A stretch of DNA of 64,000 nucleotides from contig JACRIN010000093.1 in NCBI GenBank assembly GCA_016220085.1, forward strand, positions 62,001 to 126,000. Direction: 5' to 3'. Both the position numbers and the translations under genes were made by a program. This DNA comes from Planctomycetota bacterium. Lineage in GTDB: Bacteria; Planctomycetota; UBA1135; GCA-002686595. Below the pieces are notes generated by a model, which saw nothing but the letters and a program-made list of their open reading frames with translations, ran no database searches and was not told where the DNA came from. Positions 7,549 through 16,386 of the stretch are shown here, in pieces (positions within the stretch are counted from its first letter, which is position 1; each line of letters starts with the position of its first letter).

Positions 7549-9420
7549 ATGAGATCGATGCTCGCCGCCTGCGTCTCTTTCGCGCTCGTCGCGCTCCCGT
7601 TCGAGTCCGCCGACGCGGCCGCGCTCGTCCAGCACTACGACAACGGCCACGGCGGCGGGCAGCAGCCCGTCAAGCGCGACGGCTACGCCGGTCCAGGCGA
7701 TTCCGTGCCCCCGAGCGGCGGCGGCGCGAAGGGGCCGGGCGACACGGCACCCAAAGCTCCCGGCCCCGCCGACAGTCCGCCGTTCAACGGTCGGCGCGGG
7801 ATGACGCCCGCCCCGCCGAATGCGCCGCAGGGTCCGACCTCGCCGTTCCTTCCGGCGGTCCAAGCCGCCGAGGCGAGCAACGACGCGAGCTGGTGGATGT
7901 GGTGGGAGTTCAACAAGACCGAGTTCCTGCGGCCGAATCCCCTGCAGCTGAAGCTCGGGCTGACCACGGGGCTCGAGACGCCGGCGGAGCGCGAGGCGCA
8001 GATCCAAGCCAAGCTGGACCTGTTGCGCTCCGGTTTGCGCGACGCGTTCAAGGACGAGCTCTTCGCGGACGACGCGATCGAGCGCGCGGAAGCGGTCGGC
8101 GCTTTCGGGCGCATGGCGGGGCCCACGGCGGTCGACGCTTTGCTGCACGCGCTGGACGATCCGAGTTTGATCGTGCGTCAGCGCGCGATCCTCGCGCTCG
8201 GCGCGGTCGCGAGCGAACCCGCGTTCGCGGCGCTAGCTCGCCTCGCCGAAACCGGTCGCGCGAAGGACGGCGGCGGCGACGTCTCCGGCAACGCCCAGCC
8301 GCTCGCGGTCGCCGCGCTCGCGATCGGCCGGCGCGTCGGCCTCGACGACCGCGCGGACCGTCTGGTCGAGCGCGTGACGCGCAATCGCTCGGCGGGCCTC
8401 GGAGATCGCATCGCGGTCAGCGCGATGATCTACCAGAGCGTCGCGCCGTGCGCGGTGCTCGAGAAGCTCGCGTTCGAGCTCGCGAGCGACGAGAAGCTCT
8501 CGATGCCCGTGCGTTGCCGCGCCCTCGAGGCGGTCGCGCGCATCGGCACCGACGAAGCGTTCGTGCTCGTGGAGAAGGCGTTGACGGGGTCCGCACTCGA
8601 GCTGCGGCGTTCCGCGGCGATCTCGCTCGCGCTCACCCGCCACGCGCGCGCCTCCGCCGTCGGCAAGGCGGCGCTCGAGCACGAGAACGAGCCCGTCACG
8701 CGCGGTTTCATCGCGCTGTCGCTCGGAAGACTCGCGGACGCGACCGCGATCGCGACGTTGATCGAGCGGGTCGAGGGCGATTCCGTCGATCGGCCGTGGA
8801 CGGCGCTCGGGCTCGGGCTCGCGGTGCGTCAGACCGGCGACGCCGCGGCGCTGACGGCGCTGCGCAAGGCCGTGGCCAACGAGCGCAACAGCGACGCGCG
8901 GCCCGCGTGCTGGGTCGCGCTCGGTTTGGCGCGCGACGAAGGTTCGCTGCCGTTGCTCGAGGCCGAGATCGGCGCGACCTCCGACCCGATTCGGACGCAC
9001 TACCTCGCGACCGCGTACGCGTTGATCGGCACGCAGCCGGCGCGCGACGTGCTCGCGGCCCGCATCGCGGTCGAGAAGAAGCCGATGGCCCGCGTCTCGT
9101 TGGCGTTCGCGCTCGGGATCCTCGGTCGCTCGACCGACGCGGCGCTGATCGTCGAAGCGGCGACCGTGCTGCGCGAGCCCCAGCTCCAAGCGCTGTCCGC
9201 CGTCAGCCTCGGCTACTTGGGCGCACTCGAATCGGTCGGGCCCCTGACCGCGCGCCTCGGCGCGAAGACCGCGAGCACCGCGAGCCGCGCCGGCGCCTGC
9301 GCCGCGCTCGGCATCCTGCTCGCGCGCTACGAGCCCTTGGTGCTCGCCAAGGCGTCGCACAGCTCCAACTACACCATCTACGAGGCGTGGATGGACGAGC
9401 TCGTGCAGTCGACGCTCTGA
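7549..9420 (+). CDS. Exported HEAT-repeat protein
   Basis: A 623-residue protein with a signal peptide (MRSMLAACVSFALVALPFESADA) preceded by a clear Shine-Dalgarno GGAGG 7 nt before the ATG. Residues about 25-105 are a Gly/Pro-rich linker. Then comes a WWMWWEFNK block, and from about residue 160 to the end a series of about 30-residue alpha-helical HEAT/PBS-lyase repeats, marked by patterns such as DALLHALDDPSLIVRQRAILALGAV and AISLALTRHA. HEAT arrays mediate protein-protein binding, and this one should act outside the cytoplasm. Partner and role unknown. Confidence 0.85.
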   Translation: MRSMLAACVSFALVALPFESADAAALVQHYDNGHGGGQQPVKRDGYAGPGDSVPPSGGGAKGPGDTAPKAPGPADSPPFNGRRGMTPAPPNAPQGPTSPFLPAVQAAEASNDASWWMWWEFNKTEFLRPNPLQLKLGLTTGLETPAEREAQIQAKLDLLRSGLRDAFKDELFADDAIERAEAVGAFGRMAGPTAVDALLHALDDPSLIVRQRAILALGAVASEPAFAALARLAETGRAKDGGGDVSGNAQPLAVAALAIGRRVGLDDRADRLVERVTRNRSAGLGDRIAVSAMIYQSVAPCAVLEKLAFELASDEKLSMPVRCRALEAVARIGTDEAFVLVEKALTGSALELRRSAAISLALTRHARASAVGKAALEHENEPVTRGFIALSLGRLADATAIATLIERVEGDSVDRPWTALGLGLAVRQTGDAAALTALRKAVANERNSDARPACWVALGLARDEGSLPLLEAEIGATSDPIRTHYLATAYALIGTQPARDVLAARIAVEKKPMARVSLAFALGILGRSTDAALIVEAATVLREPQLQALSAVSLGYLGALESVGPLTARLGAKTASTASRAGACAALGILLARYEPLVLAKASHSSNYTIYEAWMDELVQSTL

Positions 9421-9572
9421 CCGTGCGCCCGATGCTCACCGACCATTCTCGGGGTGAGCACCCGTTTCTTCGCTCGACGGAAACCCCGGGAGCGGGTATC
9501 GAGACAGCTTCACGCGAGCGACGCACGGCGTCGACGCCGCGCCACTCGCTCGAACCCACGGAGCTCCCGACC

Positions 9573-10139
9573 ATGCGCACCCCGATCGCTTTCCTCGCGC
9601 TCGCCCTCTGCCTCGGTTCCTGTGCGAACCTCACGCCCGAGAAGCGTGACTTGCGCGGCGCACTCCAGCTCGGCATGCGCCAACTCGACGAGGATCTCTG
9701 GGCGCCGACGGAGGATCAGTTCTCGCTCGGCGGCGAGTTCGTGATGATGTCGAAGGAGAACGGGCTCGGCTTCGAGAGCCTGGTCTCGATCTCCGCCGAC
9801 AGCGACGAGATCGGCAACGTCGACGTCACCGCGACGACGATCGAAGCGTCGGCCGGCGTGCGCGCCGAGCTCACCGGCCAAGCCGTGCGTCCCTACGTCG
9901 GCGTCGGCGTCTCGCTGATCAACGCGGAGATCGAGGCCGAGTCCGGCGGCTCGACGAACTCCGAGGACGACACCAGCTTCGCCGGCTACGCGCACGCGGG
10001 CATCGAAGTGCCGTTCGCCGAGCGCTTCTACCTCGGGTTCGACGTGCGCTCGCTGTTCGGCAGCGACATGGAGTTCAGCGGCGTTTCGGGCGACGCGGAC
10101 TACCTGCAGTTCGCGGTGGTCTTCGGCGCGAGCTTCTGA
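9573..10139 (+). CDS. Outer-membrane-like lipoprotein
   Basis: A 188-residue protein with a lipoprotein signal (LALALCLGSC, Cys17). It is followed by alternating hydrophobic/polar strands, including GVRAELTGQAVRPYVGVGVS and FAGYAHAGIEVPFAERFYLGF, and ends in FGASF with a terminal Phe. The pattern is that of a small eight-stranded outer-membrane beta-barrel of the OmpA/OprF-like type. The combination of lipobox and barrel is uncommon, so the lipobox could instead be part of a normal signal peptide. A GGAG lies 9 nt before the ATG. The gene is convergent with bcp, 15 bp apart. Confidence 0.75.
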   Translation: MRTPIAFLALALCLGSCANLTPEKRDLRGALQLGMRQLDEDLWAPTEDQFSLGGEFVMMSKENGLGFESLVSISADSDEIGNVDVTATTIEASAGVRAELTGQAVRPYVGVGVSLINAEIEAESGGSTNSEDDTSFAGYAHAGIEVPFAERFYLGFDVRSLFGSDMEFSGVSGDADYLQFAVVFGASF

Positions 10140-10154
10140 CGCTCGCGCGGAGCC

Positions 10155-10592
10155 TCAGAGCATCGCGAGCAACGTCGCCGCCTGCCCCGCGGGATCCTTG
10201 GTGTCGATCGCCTGCGCGATCTTGCCGTCGGCACCGATCACGTAGGTCAGGCGCTTCGAGTAGGGATCCTGCGCGCTGTCGCAGGTCTTGTAGGCGAGCC
10301 CGAGCTCGCGCTTCGTGTCGCAGAGCAGCGGGTACGCGAAGCCGAACTTCTTGGCGAAGGCCGCGTTCTCCTCGACGGTGTCGAACGACACGCCGAAGAC
10401 CGCGATGCCCGCCTTCTGATAGTCGGGGAAGCGATCACGGAAGCCGCAGCTCTGCTTCGTGCAGCCCGGCGTGTCGGCCTTCGGATAGAAGAAGAGCACG
10501 ACGCGTTTGCCGCGCAGCTCGCTCGATCGCACCGTCTTGCCGGTGTGGTCCTGCACTTCGAAATCAGGCGCTGTGTCTCCGACTTTCAGCAT
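10155..10592 (-). CDS. bcp: Thioredoxin-dependent peroxiredoxin, BCP/PrxQ type
   Basis: A 145-residue peroxiredoxin that reduces H2O2 and organic peroxides using thioredoxin. The PxxxTPGCT motif places the peroxidatic Cys at residue 44, with a second Cys at 49, the usual BCP resolving position. GVSFDTVEENAAFAKKF is also typical. The start at 10592 was preferred because AAGAGG precedes it at good spacing and it gives the canonical MLKVGD N-terminus. An ATG at 10658 would add 22 residues and would sit 8 bp after the nitroreductase stop. It is probably co-transcribed with the nitroreductase, suggesting a small redox operon. Confidence 0.93.
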   Translation of the reverse strand: MLKVGDTAPDFEVQDHTGKTVRSSELRGKRVVLFFYPKADTPGCTKQSCGFRDRFPDYQKAGIAVFGVSFDTVEENAAFAKKFGFAYPLLCDTKRELGLAYKTCDSAQDPYSKRLTYVIGADGKIAQAIDTKDPAGQAATLLAML

Positions 10593-10666
10593 GTCCGGCC
10601 TCTTCAGTTGTCCGAGCGCGTAGCGAACGAGCCCGCGCAATCTCGAAAGCGCGCCCATGGTACGCC

Positions 10667-11332
10667 TCAGACGTGCTCGACGACTTGGTCGAGCGGAAAG
10701 CGTGCCTTGAGCTGGCCGGCGTTCTTGTCGTCGGCCGCGCGATAGCCGAGCGCGAGCCCGCAGATGGCGCCGTACCCGCGCTCCGGGAGCCCGAGCAGCG
10801 CGTCGTACTTCGGCGGGTCGAAGCCTTCCATCGCGACGGTGTCGATGCCGAGCAACGCGGCGGCTTCCATCGCGAAGCCGAGCGCGATGTAGGTCTGCTT
10901 CGCGCACCACGCGTCGAGCTCTACGTGCGCCGGCGGCGAAGCGACGAAGCCCGCCATTCCTCTCGCGAGGCCCGCAAGCGCGTCGACGGGCAGACCGCGG
11001 ACTTCCGCGAGCCGCGCGATCCACCGTTCGGTGTCCGCGCGCCCGATGCCCCTGCGCGCGGCGAACACGACGTAGTGCGACGCGTCGAGCACCTGACGCT
11101 GGTTCCACGACGCGGCCGTCAACTTCTCGCGCAGCTCGCGATCGTCGATCACGACGAACTTCCAAGGCTGGAGTCCGAACGACGACGGCGCGAGCACGAG
11201 CGCCTGCTCGAGCGCTCGCCATTCCGCGTCGGAGATCTTGCGCGTCGGATCGAACTTCTTCGTCGCGTAGCGCCAGCGCAGGGTCTCGACGAGTCGTTCG
11301 GGGCTGATCGCGGCGTTCGGGGTGGGGCTCAT
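10667..11332 (-). CDS. NAD(P)H-dependent nitroreductase family protein
   Basis: A 221-residue flavoprotein of the NfsB/nitroreductase fold. Family signs are the N-terminal RWRYATKKFD (FMN phosphate contact), APSSFGLQPWKFVVI, and near the end RGYGAICGLALGYRA. Members use FMN to reduce nitro, quinone or flavin-like substrates with NAD(P)H; the natural substrate cannot be read from sequence. It lies 87 bp downstream of the UbiD-family gene and 74 bp upstream of bcp on the same strand. A link to prenylated-FMN or quinone chemistry through UbiD is possible but only inferred. Confidence 0.9.
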   Translation of the reverse strand: MSPTPNAAISPERLVETLRWRYATKKFDPTRKISDAEWRALEQALVLAPSSFGLQPWKFVVIDDRELREKLTAASWNQRQVLDASHYVVFAARRGIGRADTERWIARLAEVRGLPVDALAGLARGMAGFVASPPAHVELDAWCAKQTYIALGFAMEAAALLGIDTVAMEGFDPPKYDALLGLPERGYGAICGLALGYRAADDKNAGQLKARFPLDQVVEHV

Positions 11333-11419
11333 GCTCGGGAGGATCCTCGGGGGGCGGCCATCATGGACGCGCGGCGCGAAGTGTCCAAGAGGCAGGCGTC
11401 GAGCGAGAGGGGTCGGGCC

Positions 11420-13225
11420 TCAATCGAGGTGTCCGCGCGCGCTGTCGCCCATCTCGACGCGATCGCCGGGGAAGTACTCCCTCCAGCGGCGCGACACCAG
11501 CTTCGCCGTCGCGTCGTCGCAGAAGAGCTCTTCCGGATACCACGGCTTCATCCGCGCGTCGATCAGCACCGGCGGAGTGAACGCCGCGTGGTTCGAAACC
11601 AGGTCGACGCGCGACGCGTGCACGTCCGCGGCGGGATCGAAACGCGTGAACGTGGTCCAGAGGAAGTTGATCTCGCTCTTGGTCGCGCGTTTCGCATCGT
11701 CGGTGAGCACCACGAGCGGCCAACCCGCGAACGCGGGATGCGCGGCGATGCGCGCGGCCGCGTCGCGCTGGGCCTCGAAGCTCGGACCTTCGACGACGAG
11801 ACAGCCGCCGCAGAAGACGCGCACTTCGCGCACTTCCGGCGGCGGACTGCCGCGGAACTCGCGCGGGAGTTCGCGTTTCGGCTCGCCGAGCCCGAGCAAC
11901 ACGCCCTTCGAGCCTTCGTTGACCGTCGGCCCCGCGTAGTCGAGCGAGTCCATCGACAAGTTCGCGAACAGGAACAGATCGGTGCGGAAGTCGGCGCGCG
12001 CGAGCACGTGCTCGAGCACCCGAGTGAAGTCGCGCAAGTCGACCGCGCCGTCGGTGACCAAGAGGAACTTGGTCAGCGAGAGCTGGCCCTCGCCGAGGAT
12101 GCGAAACGCGCTCGCCATCGCCTCGCGTTTGTAGCGATTGGCGACGATCGCGCCGGCGAGCGAGTGATAGCCGGTCTCGCCGTAGCTCCACAGATCCTTC
12201 ACCGCCGGCATCACGACCGGGAAGAGCGGCGAGAGCAGCTCTTGGAGGAAGTCGCCGATGAAGAAGTCCTCTTGGCGCGGCTTGCCGACGACGGTCGCGG
12301 GGAAGATCGCGTCGCGGCGATGGTGGAGCGCCTTGCAGCGGAACACCGGGTAGTCGTGGGTCTCCGAGTAGTAGCCGTAGTGATCGCCGAACGGACCTTC
12401 GGGCGCACGCTCGTTCGCGCGCACCTCGCCGACCAGCGCGAACTCGGCGTCCGCGATCAGCGGCAGCGGCCCGTCGGGATTCGTCGCGAGCGCGAGCTTG
12501 CGTTTGCGCAGCAGGCTCGCGAGCAGCAGCTCGGGCACGTTCTCCGGCAACGGCGCGATCGCGGAGAGGATCAGGGCGGGCGGCCCGCCGACGAAGAGGT
12601 TGACCGGCAGCGCGGCGCCCCGTGCTTCCGCCGCGGCGAGGTGGAAGCCGCCGCCCTTGCCGATCTGCATGTGCAGTCCGGTGCGCGCGTCGTCGAAGAC
12701 CTGAGCGCGGTACATGCCGAGGTTCGACGTCCTTCGCTCGGGGTGCTCGGTGTAGACCAGCGGCAACGTGACGAAGCGTCCGCCGTCGCGCGGCCACGTC
12801 TTCAGCGCGGGCAGACGCGTGAGCTTCGGCTCGCCCTCGCGCACGTCGCACACCGGTCCGCGCGCGACGCGCTTCATCCCGAGCTTCGCGAGCGTTCCGA
12901 AGAGCCCGCGCTTCGCCCAGAGCTTCGAAAGCGTCGGCGGGACGAGTTCCTCCGGCAGCCGAGCGGCCTCCGCGACGAACTCGCGCGGCCAGCGTCCGAA
13001 CGCGCGCTCGACGCGCTTCGCGGTGCCGAAGAGATTGGTCGCGAGCGGGAAGTCGCACCCACGCACGCGCTCGAAGATCAGCGCCGGCCCGCCGGCCGCG
13101 ATCACGCGCCGATGGATCTCCGCGACCTCGAGCTCGGCGTCCACCTCCTCCGTGACGCGCACCAGCTCGCCCGCGCGCTCGAGGTCGGCGAGGAACGTGC
13201 GCAGGTCGGGGGAGGGCGAGGTCAT
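11420..13225 (-). CDS. UbiD family (prenylated-FMN-dependent) decarboxylase
   Basis: The start at 13225 gives 601 residues, within the family's long-form range. Typical UbiD features are LRTFLADLERAGELVRV at the N-terminus, the NLFGT block, the IGKGGGFH region, EGPFGDHYGYYS, and a C-terminal ARMKPWYPEELFCDD. These enzymes use prenylated FMN made by UbiX to (de)carboxylate aromatic or unsaturated acids; in many bacteria a member acts in menaquinone or ubiquinone synthesis. No ubiX lies in this window. It heads a minus-strand group with the nitroreductase and bcp and is divergent from the DUF1800 gene. Confidence 0.9.
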   Translation of the reverse strand: MTSPSPDLRTFLADLERAGELVRVTEEVDAELEVAEIHRRVIAAGGPALIFERVRGCDFPLATNLFGTAKRVERAFGRWPREFVAEAARLPEELVPPTLSKLWAKRGLFGTLAKLGMKRVARGPVCDVREGEPKLTRLPALKTWPRDGGRFVTLPLVYTEHPERRTSNLGMYRAQVFDDARTGLHMQIGKGGGFHLAAAEARGAALPVNLFVGGPPALILSAIAPLPENVPELLLASLLRKRKLALATNPDGPLPLIADAEFALVGEVRANERAPEGPFGDHYGYYSETHDYPVFRCKALHHRRDAIFPATVVGKPRQEDFFIGDFLQELLSPLFPVVMPAVKDLWSYGETGYHSLAGAIVANRYKREAMASAFRILGEGQLSLTKFLLVTDGAVDLRDFTRVLEHVLARADFRTDLFLFANLSMDSLDYAGPTVNEGSKGVLLGLGEPKRELPREFRGSPPPEVREVRVFCGGCLVVEGPSFEAQRDAAARIAAHPAFAGWPLVVLTDDAKRATKSEINFLWTTFTRFDPAADVHASRVDLVSNHAAFTPPVLIDARMKPWYPEELFCDDATAKLVSRRWREYFPGDRVEMGDSARGHLD

Positions 13226-13385
13226 CGCGAAGTCTTTTCGATCCCGCCGCGGGTTCGGAGCGCGAGGGGGCGGCATCATAGTGCTCGCGCGGGCGTCACC
13301 GGAGTCCGAGGCGGAACCTCTCCGCGAAGCGGGGGTTCGAGAGCCACGGAAGTCGGCGCGCTCGGGCCGAAAGAAGGATCTCGCC

Positions 13386-15122
13386 ATGCCATTTCACGCA
13401 TTGACCGTCGCTCTCGCGCTCGGCCTCGCCTCGTTCGGGGGCTCGAACGAATCCGCACGACCGTCCGCGACGTCGACGCTCGCCGCAGCGCGAGTCGAGT
13501 GGAACGCGCGCAACGCCGAGCACCTGCTCAACCGCGCCGGCTTCGGCGCGCGGCCCGCGGAGATCGAGGCGGCGGTCTCGGAGGGGCAGCAGGCGTTCGT
13601 CGATCAGCTGCTCGCCGGGTTCGTCGCGGAGTACGAACCGTTCTCGGTCGAGCGCTTCGAGCGGCCCGACCGCGACGAGCTCGCCGGCATGGACGACGCG
13701 GAGCGGCGCGAGCTCGTCAACGAGGTCCAGCGCCACAATCGCCGCCAGCTCGCGCAGTTCGCCGGTTGGTGGGTCGATCGAATGCTCGAGAGTCGCCATC
13801 CGCTGCGCGAGCGCATGACGCTCTTCTGGCACGGCTACTTCACGAGCTCGGCGCGCGACGTGCGCTCGAGCGCGGCGATGATCGAACAGAACGAGCTCTT
13901 CCGAACCAAGGGCCTCGGCCGGTTCGGCGAGCTGCTCTCCGCGATCGTGCGCGACCCCGCGATGCTCGAGTACCTCGACAACAACCAGAATCGCAAGGGC
14001 AACCCGAACGAGAACTTCGCGCGCGAGGTGATGGAGCTCTTCACGCTCGGCGAAGGCAACTACACCGAGCAGGACATCAAGGAAGCGGCGCGCGCGTTGA
14101 CCGGCTGGGTGACGCGGCGCGGCGAAGCGGCGTACGTCAAGGGCCGACACGACTCCGGCAAGAAGACGATCCTCGGCGTGACGAAGAACTTCGACCCCGA
14201 TTCGTTCCTCGCGTTGCTCTTGGAGCAGCCCGCGTGCCCGCAGTGGCTCGCGAAGAAGCTCTTGGTGCACTTCGAGGGCCGCGAGCCGTCGACCGCGCGC
14301 GTCGAGGACTACTCGCGCTTCTTGAAGTCGAAGGACTACGACGTCAGCGCGTTCCTGCGCCGCCTCTTCCTCGATCCCGAGTTCTATTCGGCCGAGGTCG
14401 TCGGCGCGCGCATCGCGGGACCGATCGACTATCTGGTCGGCAGCGCGCGCAGGCTCTCCGTCGAGCCGCCGCCGACGTTGCTCTGGCTCGCGGCGGGCCA
14501 GCTCGGTCAACGCTTGCTCGAGCCGCCGAGCGTCAAAGGCTGGGACGGCGGCCAAGCGTGGATCACGACCTCGACGCTGATGCAGCGCGGGAACATGGCG
14601 GGCATGTTGCTCGGCGTCGTCAAGCTCGAAGACGTGCTGCGGCCCGAGGTGCTCGACGAAGAGCCCGAGTCCGACGGCGGTGGGGCGCTGGGACCCGAGA
14701 TGGGCGGCGCCGGCGACGAGGACGGCGACGACGCCATGCGGCCCGAGTCGAAGCCCAACGCGAAGGGCGACAAGCCGACGAAGAAGAAGAACGCGCCGGG
14801 CAAGGCGGGGCTCAACGGCGAGCTCGGGCAGATGAGCCGCATGCTTTCCGACGGCTACGTCCCGGCGATCAACCTCTGCGTGCGCATGCAGCGCGCCGGA
14901 GCGCAGAGCGACGCGGCGATCGTCGAGCGGCTCGCCGACGAGCTTCTCGCGGTCGGGCTGACGCCGGAGAGCCGCGCGGGGCTCGTCGAGTTCCTCGCCG
15001 CGGAGCGCGAAACGCTCGGCGTCGCCGACGGCGGGCTGCTCGCCGCCGGGCGCGGAGCCGAGACGCTCTTGCGGCGGCTCGCGCACCTGATCCTGTCGTT
15101 GCCGGAAGCCCAACTTTCCTGA
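13386..15122 (+). CDS. Exported DUF1800 domain protein
   Basis: A 578-residue protein with a weak N-terminal signal segment (MPFHALTVALALGLASFGG). It has all the marks of DUF1800: HLLNRAGFGARPAEIE near residue 42, MTLFWHGYFTSS, YLDNNQNRKGNPNENFAREVMELFTLG, and KGWDGGQAWITTSTLMQR. Residues about 425-470 form a Glu/Asp/Lys-rich linker not typical of the core family. The DUF1501 gene starts 17 bp after its stop codon. DUF1800 and DUF1501 proteins occur as adjacent exported partners in Planctomycetota and other bacteria. Their role is unestablished. Confidence 0.92.
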   Translation: MPFHALTVALALGLASFGGSNESARPSATSTLAAARVEWNARNAEHLLNRAGFGARPAEIEAAVSEGQQAFVDQLLAGFVAEYEPFSVERFERPDRDELAGMDDAERRELVNEVQRHNRRQLAQFAGWWVDRMLESRHPLRERMTLFWHGYFTSSARDVRSSAAMIEQNELFRTKGLGRFGELLSAIVRDPAMLEYLDNNQNRKGNPNENFAREVMELFTLGEGNYTEQDIKEAARALTGWVTRRGEAAYVKGRHDSGKKTILGVTKNFDPDSFLALLLEQPACPQWLAKKLLVHFEGREPSTARVEDYSRFLKSKDYDVSAFLRRLFLDPEFYSAEVVGARIAGPIDYLVGSARRLSVEPPPTLLWLAAGQLGQRLLEPPSVKGWDGGQAWITTSTLMQRGNMAGMLLGVVKLEDVLRPEVLDEEPESDGGGALGPEMGGAGDEDGDDAMRPESKPNAKGDKPTKKKNAPGKAGLNGELGQMSRMLSDGYVPAINLCVRMQRAGAQSDAAIVERLADELLAVGLTPESRAGLVEFLAAERETLGVADGGLLAAGRGAETLLRRLAHLILSLPEAQLS

Positions 15123-15138
15123 CCGAAGAGCGCATGCG

Positions 15139-16386
15139 ATGAACCTTCGACCTCCGATCGCCGGACTCTCTCTCGATCGACGCGCGTTCGTCACCGGCCT
15201 CGGTGCGCTCGGCGGGCTCGCGCTCGTCTCCTCGCGCGCTGGAGGAGCGGTCAAGCTCTTCGCGTCCGAACTCGCGCCGAGCGGCGACGCGCCTCGCGTG
15301 CTGCTGCTCGTGCAGCTCACCGGCGGCAACGACGGGCTTTCGACCGTCGTGCCGTTCGGCGACGACGCGTATCACGCCGCGCGCTCGACGCTCGCGTTCG
15401 CGAAGTCGGACGTGTTGCCGCTCGACGACTACAAAGGACTGCACGGCGAGCTGAAAGGGCTGCGCAAGCTCTTCGACGCCGGCCGACTCGCGATCGTCGA
15501 AGGCGTCGGCTATCCGAATCCGATCCGTTCGCACTTCAAGTCGTACGAGGTCTGGCACACCGCGGACCCGCGCGGTCGCGCGTCGGGCGAGGGCTGGATC
15601 GGCAAGCTCAGTGCGGCGGCGTGGCGCGACGTCAGCGATCCGAATCTCGTCGTGCACGTCGGCGCGAACGTGCCGTACTCGCTGGAGTCCGCGACGCATC
15701 CGCCGGCGGCGTTCGTCAATCCGGCGAGCTATCGCTGGGCGGGCGAGAAAGAGGACGTCGAAGCGTTCGGGAAGATGGGCGAGACGGAGGGCGCCAAGGC
15801 CGAGTCGAATCTCGACTTCTTGCGCCGCAAGGTCGCCGACAGCCAAGCGTCGTCGCAGAAGATCCGCACCGCGGTCGCGCGCTATCGGACGACGACCGAG
15901 TACCCGGACGATCCGTTCGGCGGCGCGCTGCGCGACGTCGCGGCGCTGGTCGACGGCGGGCTCGGCACGCGCGTCGTCTCGGTCGAGCTTTCGGGCTTCG
16001 ACACGCACACCAACCAGAAGGCGCGTCACGACGCGCTGATGCGGCAGCTCGATCGCGGGCTCAGCGCGCTCGCCGCCGATCTGGAGAAGAGCGCCGCCGG
16101 CAAGCAAGTCGTCGGGCTCGTGTTCAGCGAGTTCGGACGGCGGGTCAAGGAGAACGGCTCGCGCGGCACCGACCACGGCGTCGCGGCGCCGTGCTTCGTC
16201 TTCGGTTCGGCGGTGAAGGGCGGGCTCTACGGCAAGCACCCGTCGCTCGTCGACCTCGACGCGGGCGACGTGAAGCACACGACGGACTTCCGATCGGTGT
16301 ACGCGACGCTGATCGAGCGCTGGTTCGGCGTCGACGCCGCGAAAGTGCTCGGCGCGAGCTACCCGAGGCTCGGCTTCCTCGCCTGA
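15139..16386 (+). CDS. Exported DUF1501 domain protein with Tat-type signal
   Basis: A 415-residue protein of the DUF1501 family, related to the alkaline phosphatase/sulfatase fold. The N-terminus carries a twin-arginine signal (LDRRAFVTGLGALGGLALV), so it is probably exported folded. Family marks are LLVQLTGGNDGLSTVVPFGDD, SHFKSYEVWHTADP, SGFDTHTNQ and FSEFGRRVKENGSRGTDHG. It forms a two-gene operon with DUF1800. Its last 28 bp overlap the end of the FkbM methyltransferase gene on the other strand. Confidence 0.92.
   Translation: MNLRPPIAGLSLDRRAFVTGLGALGGLALVSSRAGGAVKLFASELAPSGDAPRVLLLVQLTGGNDGLSTVVPFGDDAYHAARSTLAFAKSDVLPLDDYKGLHGELKGLRKLFDAGRLAIVEGVGYPNPIRSHFKSYEVWHTADPRGRASGEGWIGKLSAAAWRDVSDPNLVVHVGANVPYSLESATHPPAAFVNPASYRWAGEKEDVEAFGKMGETEGAKAESNLDFLRRKVADSQASSQKIRTAVARYRTTTEYPDDPFGGALRDVAALVDGGLGTRVVSVELSGFDTHTNQKARHDALMRQLDRGLSALAADLEKSAAGKQVVGLVFSEFGRRVKENGSRGTDHGVAAPCFVFGSAVKGGLYGKHPSLVDLDAGDVKHTTDFRSVYATLIERWFGVDAAKVLGASYPRLGFLA

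Noticed and set aside
10673-15142. A plus-strand frame of nearly 1500 codons opposite UbiD and nitroreductase
   Set aside because: Its composition is that of an antisense shadow, and the regions it covers are explained by well-matched families in other frames.
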